Shown: positions 19,592 to 31,276 of the stretch, piece by piece
Numbering within the stretch: position 1 is the first letter of the stretch
Layout: each line of letters opens with the position of its first letter
Source: Hyphomicrobiales bacterium
GTDB lineage: Bacteria > Pseudomonadota > Alphaproteobacteria > Rhizobiales > Rhizobiaceae
DNA: 64,000 bases
Direction of reading: 5' to 3'
Assembly: GCA_900465665.1 (NCBI GenBank)
Contig: UBJO01000024.1
Location: 3,774 to 67,773, forward strand
Notes under the pieces: model-generated
Told to the model about the DNA's origin: nothing
Seen by the model: the letters and a program-made list of their open reading frames with translations, nothing else
Database searches by the model: none
Position numbers and translations under genes: made by a program

Positions 19592-20521
19592 ATGACGGAT
19601 TTGCAGGCAATCCTCGACAGTATCTACACCGAACTCCAGCCGCGTATCGGCGAGGGCAAGGTCGCGGACTATATTCCGGAGCTTGCCAAGATCGATCCCT
19701 CCCAGTTCGGGCTCTCGGTCGTCACTGTCGATGGCAAGGTCTATAGCGTCGGCGATGCTGCCGTGCCGTTCTCGATCCAGAGTATCTCCAAGGTCTTCAT
19801 GCTGACGCTGGCGCTCGGCAAGGTCGGCGAGGGGCTGTGGAAGCGGGTCGGGCGCGAGCCTTCAGGCAATTCCTTCAACTCGATCGTCCAGCTTGAGCAG
19901 GAAGCCGGCATCCCTCGTAACCCGTTCATCAATGCCGGCGCGATTGCCGTTGCCGACGTGGTGCTTGCCGGACACGAGCCGCGCGAGGCGATCGGCGAGG
20001 TCCTGCGCTTCGTGCGCTATCTGGCCGATGACGAGACGGTGACGATCGACGACAAGGTTGCCAAGTCGGAGACGCAGACCGGCTACCGCAATTTCGCGCT
20101 CGCCAATTTCATGCGCGCCTACAAAAACATCGATCATCCGGTCGAGCATGTGCTCGGCGTCTATTTCCACCAATGCGCGCTGTCGATGACCTGCGAGCAA
20201 CTGGCCCGCGCCGGTCTCTTTCTCGCCGCCCGCGGTGCGAACCCGATGACCGGCCATTCGGTAGTCTCGCCCAAGCGCGCGCGGCGCATCAATGCGCTGA
20301 TGCTGACTTGCGGCCATTATGACGGATCCGGTGACTTCGCCTATCACGTCGGCCTTCCCGGCAAGAGCGGCGTCGGCGGCGGCATCTTCGCGGTGGCGCC
20401 CGGTATCGCCTCGATCGCGGTCTGGTCGCCGGGGCTGAACAAGGTCGGCAACTCGCAGCTCGGCGCCGTTGCGCTGGAAATGTTGGCGGCGCGTACGGGA
20501 TGGTCGGTTTTCGGCGATTGA
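19592..20521 (+). CDS. glsA: Glutaminase A
   Basis: Hydrolyses glutamine to glutamate and ammonia. The 309-residue protein is a serine-dependent beta-lactamase-fold glutaminase: [11 protein letters not shown] holds the catalytic Ser-x-x-Lys, and [13 protein letters not shown] and [14 protein letters not shown] are family hallmarks. Unusual for position: the start comes directly after the rpsD terminator, so it depends on read-through or an unseen promoter. The ATG at 19592 follows GAGAGGG; GTG at 19589 and TTG at 19577 are in frame but less well placed. Confidence 0.96.
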   Translation: MTDLQAILDSIYTELQPRIGEGKVADYIPELAKIDPSQFGLSVVTVDGKVYSVGDAAVPFSIQSISKVFMLTLALGKVGEGLWKRVGREPSGNSFNSIVQLEQEAGIPRNPFINAGAIAVADVVLAGHEPREAIGEVLRFVRYLADDETVTIDDKVAKSETQTGYRNFALANFMRAYKNIDHPVEHVLGVYFHQCALSMTCEQLARAGLFLAARGANPMTGHSVVSPKRARRINALMLTCGHYDGSGDFAYHVGLPGKSGVGGGIFAVAPGIASIAVWSPGLNKVGNSQLGAVALEMLAARTGWSVFGD

Positions 20522-20591
20522 TGCTGGGTTGTGGCGCGGCTTTCTGCTAGACGGGATTTGGTTTCGACCTGGGGCCAGAACGGATGAGACA

Positions 20592-21485
20592 ATGAATATC
20601 GCAGCCAATATCGCGCCAAGCATCGGAGACGAGCTGGAAACGCCTGAAACCGAGGGCGCGATCGCGCATGCGCTGTTTGCCGATGCGCCAAGCTCCGTTT
20701 CGTTCAACAAGCTGCGCAAGCGGCTGCTGCGCCAGGTGCGCCAGGCCTTCGACGATTTCGGCATGCTCAAGGGTCAAAAGCGCTGGCTTATCGGGCTTTC
20801 CGGTGGGAAGGATTCCTATGGCCTGCTGGCACTGCTGCTCGACCTGCAATGGCGCGGCCTGCTGCCGGTCGAGCTCGTCGCCTGCAATCTCGATCAAGGC
20901 CAGCCGAACTTTCCAAAGCATATCCTGCCTGAGTACCTGGCGAAGATCGGCGTCAAGCACCGGATCGAGTATCGCGACACCTATTCGATCGTGAAGGAGA
21001 AGGTTCCGGCCGGCGGTACCTATTGCTCGCTCTGTTCGCGTCTGCGCCGCGGCAATCTCTATCGTATCGCTCGCGAGGAAGGTTGCGACGCGCTGGTGCT
21101 CGGCCACCATCGCGAGGATATTCTCGAAACCTTTTTCATGAACTTCTTCCACGGCGGCCGCCTGGCCTCGATGCCGGCCAAGCTCCTGAACGACGAGGGC
21201 GACCTGATGGTGCTCAGGCCGCTGGCCTATTGCGCCGAGGACGACATGGCGAAATTCGCCGCCGCCATGCAGTTTCCGATCATCCCCTGCGACCTCTGCG
21301 GTTCGCAGGACGGACTGCAGCGCAACGCCATGAAGGACATGCTCGCCGATATCGAGCGCCGCATGCCCGGCCGCAAGGACACGATGCTGCGCGCGCTCTC
21401 GCATGTGAACCCGTCGCATCTGCTCGACCCCAAGCTTTTCGACTTCGCCGGCCTGATGGCGGGCGATACCGCGCCGAAGACCTGA
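20592..21485 (+). CDS. ttcA: tRNA 2-thiocytidine(32) synthetase TtcA
   Basis: ATP- and [4Fe-4S]-dependent enzyme that thiolates C32 of certain tRNAs. The 297-residue protein has the PP-loop SGGKDS at 70-75 and the two CxxC pairs required for the cluster, Cys145/Cys148 (CSLC) and Cys233/Cys236 (CDLC). [19 protein letters not shown] is also conserved. Its cluster would come from the Suf system encoded at the end of this window. The ATG at 20592 begins MNIAANIAP; in-frame sequence upstream overlaps glsA and is rejected. Confidence 0.96.
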   Translation: MNIAANIAPSIGDELETPETEGAIAHALFADAPSSVSFNKLRKRLLRQVRQAFDDFGMLKGQKRWLIGLSGGKDSYGLLALLLDLQWRGLLPVELVACNLDQGQPNFPKHILPEYLAKIGVKHRIEYRDTYSIVKEKVPAGGTYCSLCSRLRRGNLYRIAREEGCDALVLGHHREDILETFFMNFFHGGRLASMPAKLLNDEGDLMVLRPLAYCAEDDMAKFAAAMQFPIIPCDLCGSQDGLQRNAMKDMLADIERRMPGRKDTMLRALSHVNPSHLLDPKLFDFAGLMAGDTAPKT

Positions 21486-21582
21486 TTTCGTTGCGGGCGT
21501 AAGCTCTTGTTTTGACACATGTCGTTGTCGCAAAATTGCGGCATAGTCTTTCGACATGTCACAGCGCCAGGAAGGATGAACC

Positions 21583-22407
21583 ATGGTTTCCAGGATAGAT
21601 GTCACGACGCTTGCCGATCTCTTGCGGCGGGCGGCGAAGGCGGAAATATTGCCGCGCTTCCGCCGGCTCGGCAGCGACGATGTGCGCGCCAAGACCGAGG
21701 CGACCGATCTGGTGACGGAAGCCGATCTCGAAGCCGAGCGTATGATCAAGGCCGAGGTCGCGACGCTGTGGCCGGAGGCGCTGTTCATCGGCGAGGAATC
21801 CGTCGCAGCGGATCCGGCGCTGCTTGGTAAGCTGAAGGACGCGTCGCTGTCGATCATCGTCGACCCCGTCGACGGCACCTTCAATTTCGCCTCGGGCATT
21901 CCCGCCTTCGGCGTCATGGCCTCGGTGGTCGCGAACGGCGAATGCATCGCCGGCATCATCTACGATCCGATGGGCGACGACTGGGTTATTGCCGAAAAGG
22001 GCGCCGGCGCATGGCTGAAGCGTCCCGATGGCGATACGCAGAGGCTTTCGGTCGCCAAGCCTGTCGCACTCGAGCAGATGGTCGGCATGGCCTCGACGGG
22101 CTTTCTGGCGCCCGGCAAGCGCGCCGAAGTGCTCGCCAACCTCGCCAAGGTCCGCTTCATCTGCAACTATCGCTGCGCCGCCCACGAACACCGGGCGTTC
22201 GCCGGCGGCCATGTGCATTATCTGATGTACAACAAGCTGATGCCCTGGGACCACCTCGGCGGCACGCTCGCCTGCGTCGAAGCCGGCGGCTACGCGGCGC
22301 GCTTCGATGGCTCAGCCTATCTGCCGCAGCATGTCGACGGTGGCCTGCTGATCGCGCCGGACAAGGAGAGCTGGGAGCTGCTTCGGCGCGAGGTGTTTAC
22401 GGTTTAA
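21583..22407 (+). CDS. Inositol monophosphatase family protein
   Basis: Mg2+-dependent sugar- or polyol-phosphate phosphatase fold, 274 residues. Metal-site motifs are in order: GEES (residues 66-69), DPVDGTFNFASG (the DPxDGT signature) and PWDHLGG near residue 223. The true substrate could be inositol phosphate, histidinol phosphate or PAP (CysQ-like); the sequence does not decide. AGGAAGG lies nine bases before the ATG. It follows ttcA after about 100 bases. Confidence 0.9.
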   Translation: MVSRIDVTTLADLLRRAAKAEILPRFRRLGSDDVRAKTEATDLVTEADLEAERMIKAEVATLWPEALFIGEESVAADPALLGKLKDASLSIIVDPVDGTFNFASGIPAFGVMASVVANGECIAGIIYDPMGDDWVIAEKGAGAWLKRPDGDTQRLSVAKPVALEQMVGMASTGFLAPGKRAEVLANLAKVRFICNYRCAAHEHRAFAGGHVHYLMYNKLMPWDHLGGTLACVEAGGYAARFDGSAYLPQHVDGGLLIAPDKESWELLRREVFTV

Positions 22408-22517
22408 GGGATGCTCGCTTGAGATGCGGCCGCACGGAATGTGTGGCCGCGTCAGGCTTGAGCGGGAACCCTTCTTGAAGCATGTTGTGCTTGCCGACGT
22501 TTTCGGGAGGAACACCA

Positions 22518-23123
22518 ATGAGCTTCGAGTATCTTCTGACCGCTTTCATCATATGTGTGACGCCGGGGATCGGCGTGATCTATACGCTTTCGTCCACTCT
22601 GGGTGGGGGAATTCGCGCCGGCTTCTGGGCCGCAATCGGCTGTACTGTCGCTACCGTTCTTCATCTGGCAGTCGCCATGGCCGGGCTCGCCGCTGTGCTC
22701 TACACCAGCGCGATCCTGTTCCAGACGGTCAAGTTTGCCGGTGTTGCATACCTGATCTGGATGGCCTGGGCTGTTCTCAACGATCATGAGGGGCTGTCGG
22801 TTCGGCCGAGCGCGACAGCATCCGCAGGGCGGCTCGTGTGGCGCGGAATTCTGCTGAACATTCTGAACCCCAAGTTGCCGCTGTTTTTCATTGCATTCAT
22901 TCCGCAATTCGTCCCAGCGGGCAGCTCGATCGGCGTTCTGGTCGAACTCGGCTTTGGCTTCACCATGATGACCTTTGCGGTGTTCATGGGATACGCGGTC
23001 GCTGCCGCAACGGGACGGGAGAGACTGTTGCAGAGCCGGCGTGCGATGAACTGGATGCGCCGAGCCTTTGCCGTTTCCTTCGCCTTTTTGGGACTGAAGC
23101 TGGCGACCGAGGCAACGCGATAG
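22518..23123 (+). CDS. LysE-family exporter
   Basis: A 201-residue inner-membrane protein with six predicted hydrophobic segments and the family N-terminus (LLTAFIICVTPGIGVIYTLSS). The loop LLNILNPKLPLFFIAFIPQF is the LysE/RhtB hallmark. Members export amino acids such as lysine, threonine or homoserine lactones; the substrate is unknown. The ATG at 22518 follows GGGAGG. It converges with the MFS gene at 23172 with a shared terminator between. Confidence 0.92.
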   Translation: MSFEYLLTAFIICVTPGIGVIYTLSSTLGGGIRAGFWAAIGCTVATVLHLAVAMAGLAAVLYTSAILFQTVKFAGVAYLIWMAWAVLNDHEGLSVRPSATASAGRLVWRGILLNILNPKLPLFFIAFIPQFVPAGSSIGVLVELGFGFTMMTFAVFMGYAVAAATGRERLLQSRRAMNWMRRAFAVSFAFLGLKLATEATR

Positions 23124-23140
23124 GCTGCCGTGCGGAATTG

Positions 23141-23163
23141 AAAGGGCCCCGTTGCCGGGGCCT
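23141..23163. terminator. Terminator shared by convergent lysE-like and MFS genes
   Basis: GGCCCC-GTTGCC-GGGGCC hairpin; the minus-strand reading runs into TTTCAATT and the plus-strand reading into TCTTG. Better as a minus-strand terminator. Confidence 0.7.
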
Positions 23164-23171
23164 CTTGATGT

Positions 23172-24452
23172 TTAGAAATGTCCAGCGCCCGGATCGAGCT
23201 GCGGATCGTCGCCCGGGTGGGTGAAGAGCTTGCCGCCTTCGGCCCAGAGCGTGGCTGCGATGCTGATCAGGCCGAACAGCGCGAATCCGCCGAATAGTGG
23301 CTGTACCGTGCCGTTGAACAGTTGGCCGACGACGCCGCCAAGGATCGCGCCGAAGGTGGTGGAGACGAAGCCGGTGATGGAGGTCGCGGTACCAGCGAGG
23401 TTGCCCATCGGCTCCAGGCTGATCGCCGTGAAGTTGGTAGCGATCACGGCGAACATCATCAGCAGGATCGTGAACAGCGTGTAGGCCAGCGTGAAGCTTG
23501 GTGTGCCGCCGAGCGCCTTGAAGAAGCCGATCGCCGAGATGATGGTGAAAAGGATCATCGCGACGTGCGAGATACGGCGCATGCCGAACTTGCGCACGAA
23601 GAAGCCGTTGGCGAAGTTGGCGACCGCGATACCACCGGCAGTGGCGGCAAAGGCGATGGGAAGCCAATCGCCAAGGCCGTAGACCTCGCCGAAGACCTGC
23701 TGGACGGAGATCACGTAGGCGCTGATGACGGCGGTGAACATGGTCAGGCCGATCATGTAGCCGCAGGTGATCTTGTTGGTCAGAACCGTCTTGAAGCCGT
23801 CCACCACATTGCCGAAGGAGAGTGGGATACGCTCTTCGCGCGGCAGCGATTCCTTCAAACGAAGGGATGCCCAGATGAACAGGATGGCGCCGACGATGCC
23901 GAGCAGGATGAAGATCCAGTGCCAGTTGGCATAGGTGATGATCAACTGGCCGACGGAGGGAGCGACGATCGGCACGATCATGAAGACGATCATGACATAG
24001 GACATGACGCGCGCCATCTCGCGGCCACCGAAGCAATCGCGAACGACGGCCATGGTGGTGATGCGGACGGCCGCACCGCCGAGGCCCTGAATGAAGCGCA
24101 TGACGAGCAGCATTTCGAAGCTGCCGGTGGCGGCGGCGCCGAACATGGCGAGCACATAGACCGCGAGGCCACCGAGCATGATGTTGCGGCGGCCGAATGT
24201 GTCCGACAGGCTGCCGAAAATGATCTGCGAGACGCCGAAGCCGAGGAAGAAGACGCCGATAACGAGCTGCGCGTCGTTGGCGTTGGCAACGTTGAGCGCA
24301 TGGCCCATGGCGGGCAGGGCAGGCAGCATGCTGTCGATCGCCATGGCGACGCTTGCCGTCATGATGGCGATGGTGATGACGAATTCGAGGAAGCCCATGC
24401 CGATGCGGCTGGATCCCTGGTTTTCGGTGTGCGGCTTATGGGGCGGCGTCAT
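23172..24452 (-). CDS. Bcr/CflA-type MFS drug-resistance transporter, copy 2
   Basis: A 426-residue carrier with about twelve hydrophobic segments. It has the Bcr-type first-loop motif GSLSDTFGRRNIML and the N-terminal AIDSMLPALPAMGHAL; RFIQGLGGAAVRITTMAVVRD is also characteristic. Family members expel bicyclomycin, chloramphenicol or other drugs by proton antiport. It lies 46 bases downstream of a clearly related paralogue (24499-25746), so both probably form one transcript that arose by tandem duplication. The ATG at 24452 has a CAGGAC upstream. Confidence 0.92.
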   Translation of the reverse strand: MTPPHKPHTENQGSSRIGMGFLEFVITIAIMTASVAMAIDSMLPALPAMGHALNVANANDAQLVIGVFFLGFGVSQIIFGSLSDTFGRRNIMLGGLAVYVLAMFGAAATGSFEMLLVMRFIQGLGGAAVRITTMAVVRDCFGGREMARVMSYVMIVFMIVPIVAPSVGQLIITYANWHWIFILLGIVGAILFIWASLRLKESLPREERIPLSFGNVVDGFKTVLTNKITCGYMIGLTMFTAVISAYVISVQQVFGEVYGLGDWLPIAFAATAGGIAVANFANGFFVRKFGMRRISHVAMILFTIISAIGFFKALGGTPSFTLAYTLFTILLMMFAVIATNFTAISLEPMGNLAGTATSITGFVSTTFGAILGGVVGQLFNGTVQPLFGGFALFGLISIAATLWAEGGKLFTHPGDDPQLDPGAGHF

Positions 24453-24498
24453 ATGATTGTCCTGAAATATAGATGTGTCTCAACCGTCGCATGCATGC

Positions 24499-25746
24499 TC
24501 AAACAGCCGGATTATGCGGCTGGAAGAGCTTTCCTTTCTCGGCGATCAGCACGAAAACGAGGCCAATGATAGAGACCGTGAAATAGCCGGCGACCATGGG
24601 AAGTGCGGTGCCGTTGAAGGCTTGGCCAATGCCGGCGCCGATCAATGCGCCGCCGACGGTGCTCATGAAGCCTAGGACCGACGAGGCGGTGCCTGCGACG
24701 TGACCGAGCGGCTCCATGGCAAGCGAATTGAAGTTCGAGCCGATCCAGCCGAAATTGAACATCGCCAGACCGAAGAAGCCGATGAACAGAAAGAACGGCA
24801 TCGGATGCGGGCCGAATATCAGGGCTAGCAGCCAGACCGTGTTGATGGTGATGAAGGCAAGGAGAGCTCCATGCGACAGGCGGCGCATGCCGAACTTGCC
24901 GACAAGGCGCGAGTTCAGGAATGACGACATCGACATGAAGACCGCGACGCCGGCGAAGGCGAAGGGAAAATAGACGCCCAAGCCATAGATGCCGACATAG
25001 ATCTGTTGCGCCGAGTTGATGAAGCCAAACAGCGAGCCGAAAATGAAGGTGCTGGCGATCGTGTAGCAGAGCGCGATGCGGTTCGTCAGAACCAGCTTGA
25101 AGCCGCCGAGCACCGATTTCGCGGTGAAGGGACGAATGTTTTCCGGACGCAGCGTTTCGGGCAGGCGGATATAGGCCCAGCCGGCGATGAGCGCTGCCAT
25201 AACGGCGATGAACAGGAAGATCAGGTGCCAGCTACCGAACAGCATGATGATCTGGCCGCTGCCGGGCGCGATAACCGGAACGATCATGAAGACCATCATG
25301 ATCAGCGACATGACCTCGGCCATCTGTCGGCCGCCGTAGATGTCGCGAACGATGGAGATGGTGATGACGCGGGTGGCCGCGGAGCCGAGACCCTGGATGA
25401 AGCGCAGGATCAGCAAGCCTTCGAAGGTGGGAACCAGTGCGCTGCCGAGCGAGGAACAGATATAGATGCCGATGCCGGCCAGCAGGGGAAGGCGGCGCCC
25501 GAAGCGATCGGACAGCGGACCGTAGATGAGCTGGGCAAAACCGAAGCCGAGAAGATAGCTGGAGACCACGAACTGGCGATGGTTTTCGCTTTCGACGTTC
25601 AGACTGGCGCCGATCTGCTGCAGCGCTGGCAGCATGATGTCGATCGCCAGCGAGTTGATCGCCATCAGGAAGGCGGCCAGCGCGATGAACTCACCCTTGC
25701 CCATGGGGATACGACCCACGTGCGCGGTTTGTGATGAATCTGTCAC
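24499..25746 (-). CDS. Bcr/CflA-type MFS drug-resistance transporter, copy 1
   Basis: A 415-residue paralogue of the next gene, sharing AIDIMLPALQQIG, YGPLSDRFGRRLP, RFIQGLGSAATRVITISIVRD and the C-terminal FNFGWIGSNFNSLAMEPLG-like segment. The start is a GTG at 25746 with GGGA upstream; an ATG at 25704 (MGKGEF) is a possible shorter start. The first gene of a two-carrier transcript. No regulator is adjacent. Confidence 0.9.
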   Translation of the reverse strand: MTDSSQTAHVGRIPMGKGEFIALAAFLMAINSLAIDIMLPALQQIGASLNVESENHRQFVVSSYLLGFGFAQLIYGPLSDRFGRRLPLLAGIGIYICSSLGSALVPTFEGLLILRFIQGLGSAATRVITISIVRDIYGGRQMAEVMSLIMMVFMIVPVIAPGSGQIIMLFGSWHLIFLFIAVMAALIAGWAYIRLPETLRPENIRPFTAKSVLGGFKLVLTNRIALCYTIASTFIFGSLFGFINSAQQIYVGIYGLGVYFPFAFAGVAVFMSMSSFLNSRLVGKFGMRRLSHGALLAFITINTVWLLALIFGPHPMPFFLFIGFFGLAMFNFGWIGSNFNSLAMEPLGHVAGTASSVLGFMSTVGGALIGAGIGQAFNGTALPMVAGYFTVSIIGLVFVLIAEKGKLFQPHNPAV

Positions 25747-25846
25747 AATGTAATTCCCAAAAACAGGCCAAGGCGCTGTTCAGCACAGCGCCTCGGACTC
25801 AAAATACAGAAATGGAAACCGGGCGGACGCCCGGTGACCGGTCAGG

Positions 25847-26182
25847 TCAAGCGGCGCCGCGAACGGTTACGCCGTTTTCCTGGAAGTGCTGCTGCAATTC
25901 GCCAGCCTGGAACATTTCCTTGACGATGTCGCAGCCGCCGATGAATTCACCCTTGACGTAAAGCTGGGGAATGGTCGGCCAGTTGGAGTAATCCTTGATG
26001 CCCTGGCGGATTTCCGAATCAGCGAGCACGTTGACGCTCTTGTAGTCGACACCGATGTAATCGAGAATCTGCACGACCTGGCCGGAGAAACCACACTGGG
26101 GAAACTGCGGCGTGCCCTTCATGAAGAGGACGACGTCGTTGGTCTTGATTTCGTTGTCGATGAATTCGTTGATGCCGCTCAT
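25847..26182 (-). CDS. grxD: Monothiol glutaredoxin (Grx4 type)
   Basis: A 111-residue CGFS-type glutaredoxin (Cys30 in FPQCGFSGQV) with the WPTIPQLYVKGEFIGGCDI glutathione-binding segment. Such proteins hold and transfer [2Fe-2S] clusters and form heterocomplexes with BolA proteins; bolA lies just upstream, strengthening the call. The ATG at 26182 with AAAGGA about ten bases upstream is preferred over an in-frame start at 26200. It is separated from bolA by a terminator, so has its own promoter. Confidence 0.96.
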   Translation of the reverse strand: MSGINEFIDNEIKTNDVVLFMKGTPQFPQCGFSGQVVQILDYIGVDYKSVNVLADSEIRQGIKDYSNWPTIPQLYVKGEFIGGCDIVKEMFQAGELQQHFQENGVTVRGAA

Positions 26183-26404
26183 GGGACCTAATCCTTTCAA
26201 CAGGCGAGTTAAAGGCCCGCCGTTTCAATCGTTAAGCTTAGATAGCATGTGACGACCGGAATTCCAGCAGGTGCGAACAAAAAAAGGAGGGCCCTATCGG
26301 TCTGATGTCCCGGCTGTTGCCGATCCGTTACGGATTGCGGTTCGTCAACCGTTGCGTGCTGTATGCGTTGGTGAAGAAGCCTGCCGCGTTCGCGGCTGAG
26401 AATC

Positions 26405-26433
26405 AAAGATGCCCGGCGGAACCGGGCATCTTT
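26405..26433 (-). terminator. Bidirectional-looking terminator after bolA
   Basis: Perfect 12-base stem AAAGATGCCCGG and complement, 5-base loop, T-rich on both strands. It closes the purL-bolA unit on the minus strand. Confidence 0.88.
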
Positions 26434-26455
26434 TAACAGGCTATGACGGCAGGCC

Positions 26456-26689
26456 TTATTCCGGCGCCGAGGTCTGCAGTGCCAGAGCGTGCAGAACGCC
26501 ACCCATGTTGCCCTTGAGCGCGTCGTAGACCATCTTGTGCTGCTGCACGCGGCTCTTGCCGCGGAAGGCTTCGGCTACGACTTCGGCGGCGTAATGATCG
26601 CCGTCGCCGGCCAGATCACGGATGACCACCTTTGCGCCGGGGATGCCGGCCTTGATCATGTCTTCGATGTCACCGGGTTTCATGGCCAT
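26456..26689 (-). CDS. BolA/IbaG-family protein
   Basis: A 77-residue BolA-fold protein with the HYAAEVVAEAFRGKSRVQQH core and KMVYDALKG C-terminal helix, containing the conserved His. BolA proteins pair with monothiol glutaredoxins to move or sense Fe-S clusters, and grxD is the next gene. AAGGAG lies before the ATG at 26689. It is 20 bases downstream of purL, so is probably co-transcribed with it. E. coli IbaG is the nearer relative by size. Confidence 0.93.
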   Translation of the reverse strand: MAMKPGDIEDMIKAGIPGAKVVIRDLAGDGDHYAAEVVAEAFRGKSRVQQHKMVYDALKGNMGGVLHALALQTSAPE

Positions 26690-26709
26690 GGTCGATTACT
26701 CCTTGCGCA

Positions 26710-29067
<2,358 letters not shown>

Positions 29068-29649
29068 TTAGAACTTGTAGCCGACCTGGATGCCGGCGCG
29101 CGTCATGCCGTTGTTCGGTCCGTCGCAGAGATTTGCGTGCGAGGAATGGGCAACCTGCGCCATGACATTCCAGTGCGCGTCGAAGCGATAACCGGCGCCG
29201 ACATATTCGTGGAAGAGGAAGCGACAGCCGAGATCGGGGCCATCGGCGCTGTTATCGAGATCGCCATTGTGCCAGACACCGCCGAAGCCGGCTTCGGCGA
29301 AGACCTTTTCATTGAAGTTCACGGTCCAGGCCAAGCCGCCGAATATCTGCGTGGCTTCGCCTGACGTGCCGATCGAGGTGCCGAGGTTCAGGCGCGGACG
29401 CGCCAGCGTCTGCTTCCAGTCCGTTGCCGTATCCTGGCCGAATGGGTCGAAGAAAACCGTGACTTCGGGGAAGACGCCATCTTCGTGGCTGTGGCCGCCC
29501 TGGATCGACGCCGAGGCGCCAAAGCGCAGTTCGTCGAAGATCTTTTCATCCGCATGGGCCGAGACCGGCAGGAGCGAGATGTTTGCAAGAAGAGCCGCGA
29601 GGAGTAGTCCGCGGCCAGTCGATGCCGATGCCATGCTGTTCATTGTCAT
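29068..29649 (-). CDS. PagL-like outer-membrane protein (acyloxyacyl hydrolase family)
   Basis: A 193-residue protein with a signal peptide (hydrophobic GLLLAALLANISLLPVSAHA) and a C-terminus ending in GYKF, as expected for an outer-membrane beta-barrel. QVAHSSHANLCDGPNNG matches the PagL catalytic region with the His and the second following Ser. However, the Glu expected 14 residues after the His is Met. PagL removes the 3-O acyl chain of lipid A. The ATG at 29649 follows AAAGG; the long upstream extension is rejected as unlike a signal peptide. Confidence 0.75.
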   Translation of the reverse strand: MTMNSMASASTGRGLLLAALLANISLLPVSAHADEKIFDELRFGASASIQGGHSHEDGVFPEVTVFFDPFGQDTATDWKQTLARPRLNLGTSIGTSGEATQIFGGLAWTVNFNEKVFAEAGFGGVWHNGDLDNSADGPDLGCRFLFHEYVGAGYRFDAHWNVMAQVAHSSHANLCDGPNNGMTRAGIQVGYKF

Positions 29650-29776
29650 GCGCCGCCTTTGGTGCCGGCGCAGATCGCCGTCCTCACCGTAATTGGTAGC
29701 ATGCAAATCGATTCGGTAAAGCGGACAGACGCTGAAAGCCCTAGATTTTAACGGGTGCGGCTGATCTGCAACAAGT

Positions 29777-31195
29777 CTAGACCTCACCGTCGTATCCGGC
29801 GCCGCCACTTTCAAGCAGGCGTCGAACTGTCATCAAACCTGCAACCATTTCCCCTCTGTCCTTGGGGGAGGAGAAGCTGATGCGCACGCGGTGGTAGACC
29901 TTGTCGGTGCGCGCCGCCTTGAACTCGTCTTCGTCGTCGATCAGCACGCCGTCGCGGAAGGCGGCGTTCTTGAAGGTGCCCGAGAGCCAGGGATCGGGAA
30001 GCTTCAGCCAGATGAACGGCACATGCGGATGCGAGACGAAATCGAAACCCTGAAGTGTTTCGCGTGCCAGCCGCTCGCGCCCTGAAAGCTCGGTGATGCA
30101 GGCCTCGCGGATATCATGCGCTTCTCCGCTCTCGACGAGCCGGGCGCAGGCTTCGGCCAGAATGAAGGGCAGACCGCCGGTGATCATCTTGTGGGTGACC
30201 TTGATGCGCTGCGCGAAATGCGGCGGGCAGGCGACCCAGCCGCCACGGATGCCGGCGGCCACCGATTTCGAAAGACCGCTGATCAGGAAGGTACGATCGG
30301 GCGCCAGCGAGGCGAGCAGCGGGTTTTCGTCGCCGGTCATGCCGCCATAGAGATCATCCTCGATCAGCCAGACCCCATGTCTTCGCGCGATCTCGGCGAT
30401 CTTGGCGCGCCGCTCATGCGGCATGGTTGATAGCGTCGGGTTGTGGGCTGTCGGCATCAGGAAGGCGAGCTTCGGGTGCTGCTGCGAGCATAGCCGCTCG
30501 AAATCATCGGGAATGACGCCATGCTCGTCGGAATCGACCGTGATGGTCCGCCGGCCAAGGATGCGGGCGCTGCGGCTCACCTGCGTATAGCTGAGGTTCT
30601 CGAAGACGATCTTGTCGCCGGGCGATGATATGGCCGAGATCACCGCGATGGCAGCCGCGTGCGCGCCGAGCGTGGGGACGATGTTTTCGGTGTCGGGCGC
30701 CCAGTCGTTGCGCGACAGCCAGCGGCGTCCTGCCTCATACCAGTTTTTCGGGAAGACGCGTGAATAGGAGGAGATCTCGGCAAGCTGCTGCTCGCCGATA
30801 TCGGCAAGGATGCGGCCGATGGCTTTGCCCTGGCCAAGATCAGGAGCCGCCGTCGTGTCGAAGCGGATCTTTCCCGATGGAGCGTCGATTGTCCTGGTGC
30901 CGCCGAGCGCAATCGTCAGCGGATCGGGCTGATTGCCCGGTGCCGTCTCTGCCCGGTCCAGCACATAGGTGCCGCGCCCGACTTCGCCCGCCACTAGGCC
31001 ACGTTCGTGCACCAGTGCGTAGGCACGGCCGATTGTGCCGATTGTCACGCCGATATCATAAGCCAGATTGCGCTGCGGCGGCAGCTTGCTGCCTGCGGGC
31101 AGGGCGCCGCTGGCGATGGCGGATTCGATATTGTCCGCGAGACGCAGATAGACCGGGCCGGAACCGCGCGAGAGATCAGGGAGCCAATTTGTCAT
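29777..31195 (-). CDS. MocR/PdxR-type GntR regulator with aminotransferase domain
   Basis: A 472-residue transcription factor. Residues 1-80 form a GntR winged helix (YLRLADNIESAIASGALPAGSK style, then VTIGTIGRAYALVHERGLV). Residues about 120-470 form a fold-type-I aminotransferase-like domain with the PLP lysine in LISGLSKSVAAGIRGGW. MocR regulators sense PLP or amino-compounds. It is divergent from a DUF1127 gene, with a perfect palindrome 3 bases before its start codon. No PLP-synthesis gene is adjacent, so the regulon is unknown. Confidence 0.93.
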   Translation of the reverse strand: MTNWLPDLSRGSGPVYLRLADNIESAIASGALPAGSKLPPQRNLAYDIGVTIGTIGRAYALVHERGLVAGEVGRGTYVLDRAETAPGNQPDPLTIALGGTRTIDAPSGKIRFDTTAAPDLGQGKAIGRILADIGEQQLAEISSYSRVFPKNWYEAGRRWLSRNDWAPDTENIVPTLGAHAAAIAVISAISSPGDKIVFENLSYTQVSRSARILGRRTITVDSDEHGVIPDDFERLCSQQHPKLAFLMPTAHNPTLSTMPHERRAKIAEIARRHGVWLIEDDLYGGMTGDENPLLASLAPDRTFLISGLSKSVAAGIRGGWVACPPHFAQRIKVTHKMITGGLPFILAEACARLVESGEAHDIREACITELSGRERLARETLQGFDFVSHPHVPFIWLKLPDPWLSGTFKNAAFRDGVLIDDEDEFKAARTDKVYHRVRISFSSPKDRGEMVAGLMTVRRLLESGGAGYDGEV

Positions 31196-31197
31196 GA

Positions 31198-31218
31198 TGA
31201 CAATTTCCTAGATTGTCA
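31198..31218 (-). promoter_or_regulatory. Perfect palindrome, candidate MocR operator
   Basis: TGACAAT-N7-ATTGTCA lies immediately upstream of the MocR start codon, in the intergenic space shared with the divergent DUF1127 gene. A perfect 7-base dyad next to a GntR-type gene suggests autoregulation; this is inferred. Confidence 0.55.
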
Positions 31219-31276
31219 CCCTCGTCCTGTCAAGTCTATCAGGGTGAACGCATACAATCAGCGATCGGATAGTGAG

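Noticed and set aside
26183..26404. Possible RNA gene between grxD and bolA
   Set aside because: No tRNA-like arms, no clear promoter-hairpin-terminator layout; nothing supportable.
26305..26436. A 43-residue plus-strand frame with AGGAGG upstream, between grxD and bolA
   Set aside because: The ribosome binding site is 14 bases from the ATG, the frame runs through the bolA terminator, and the peptide has no recognisable character. Kept only as a weak possibility.
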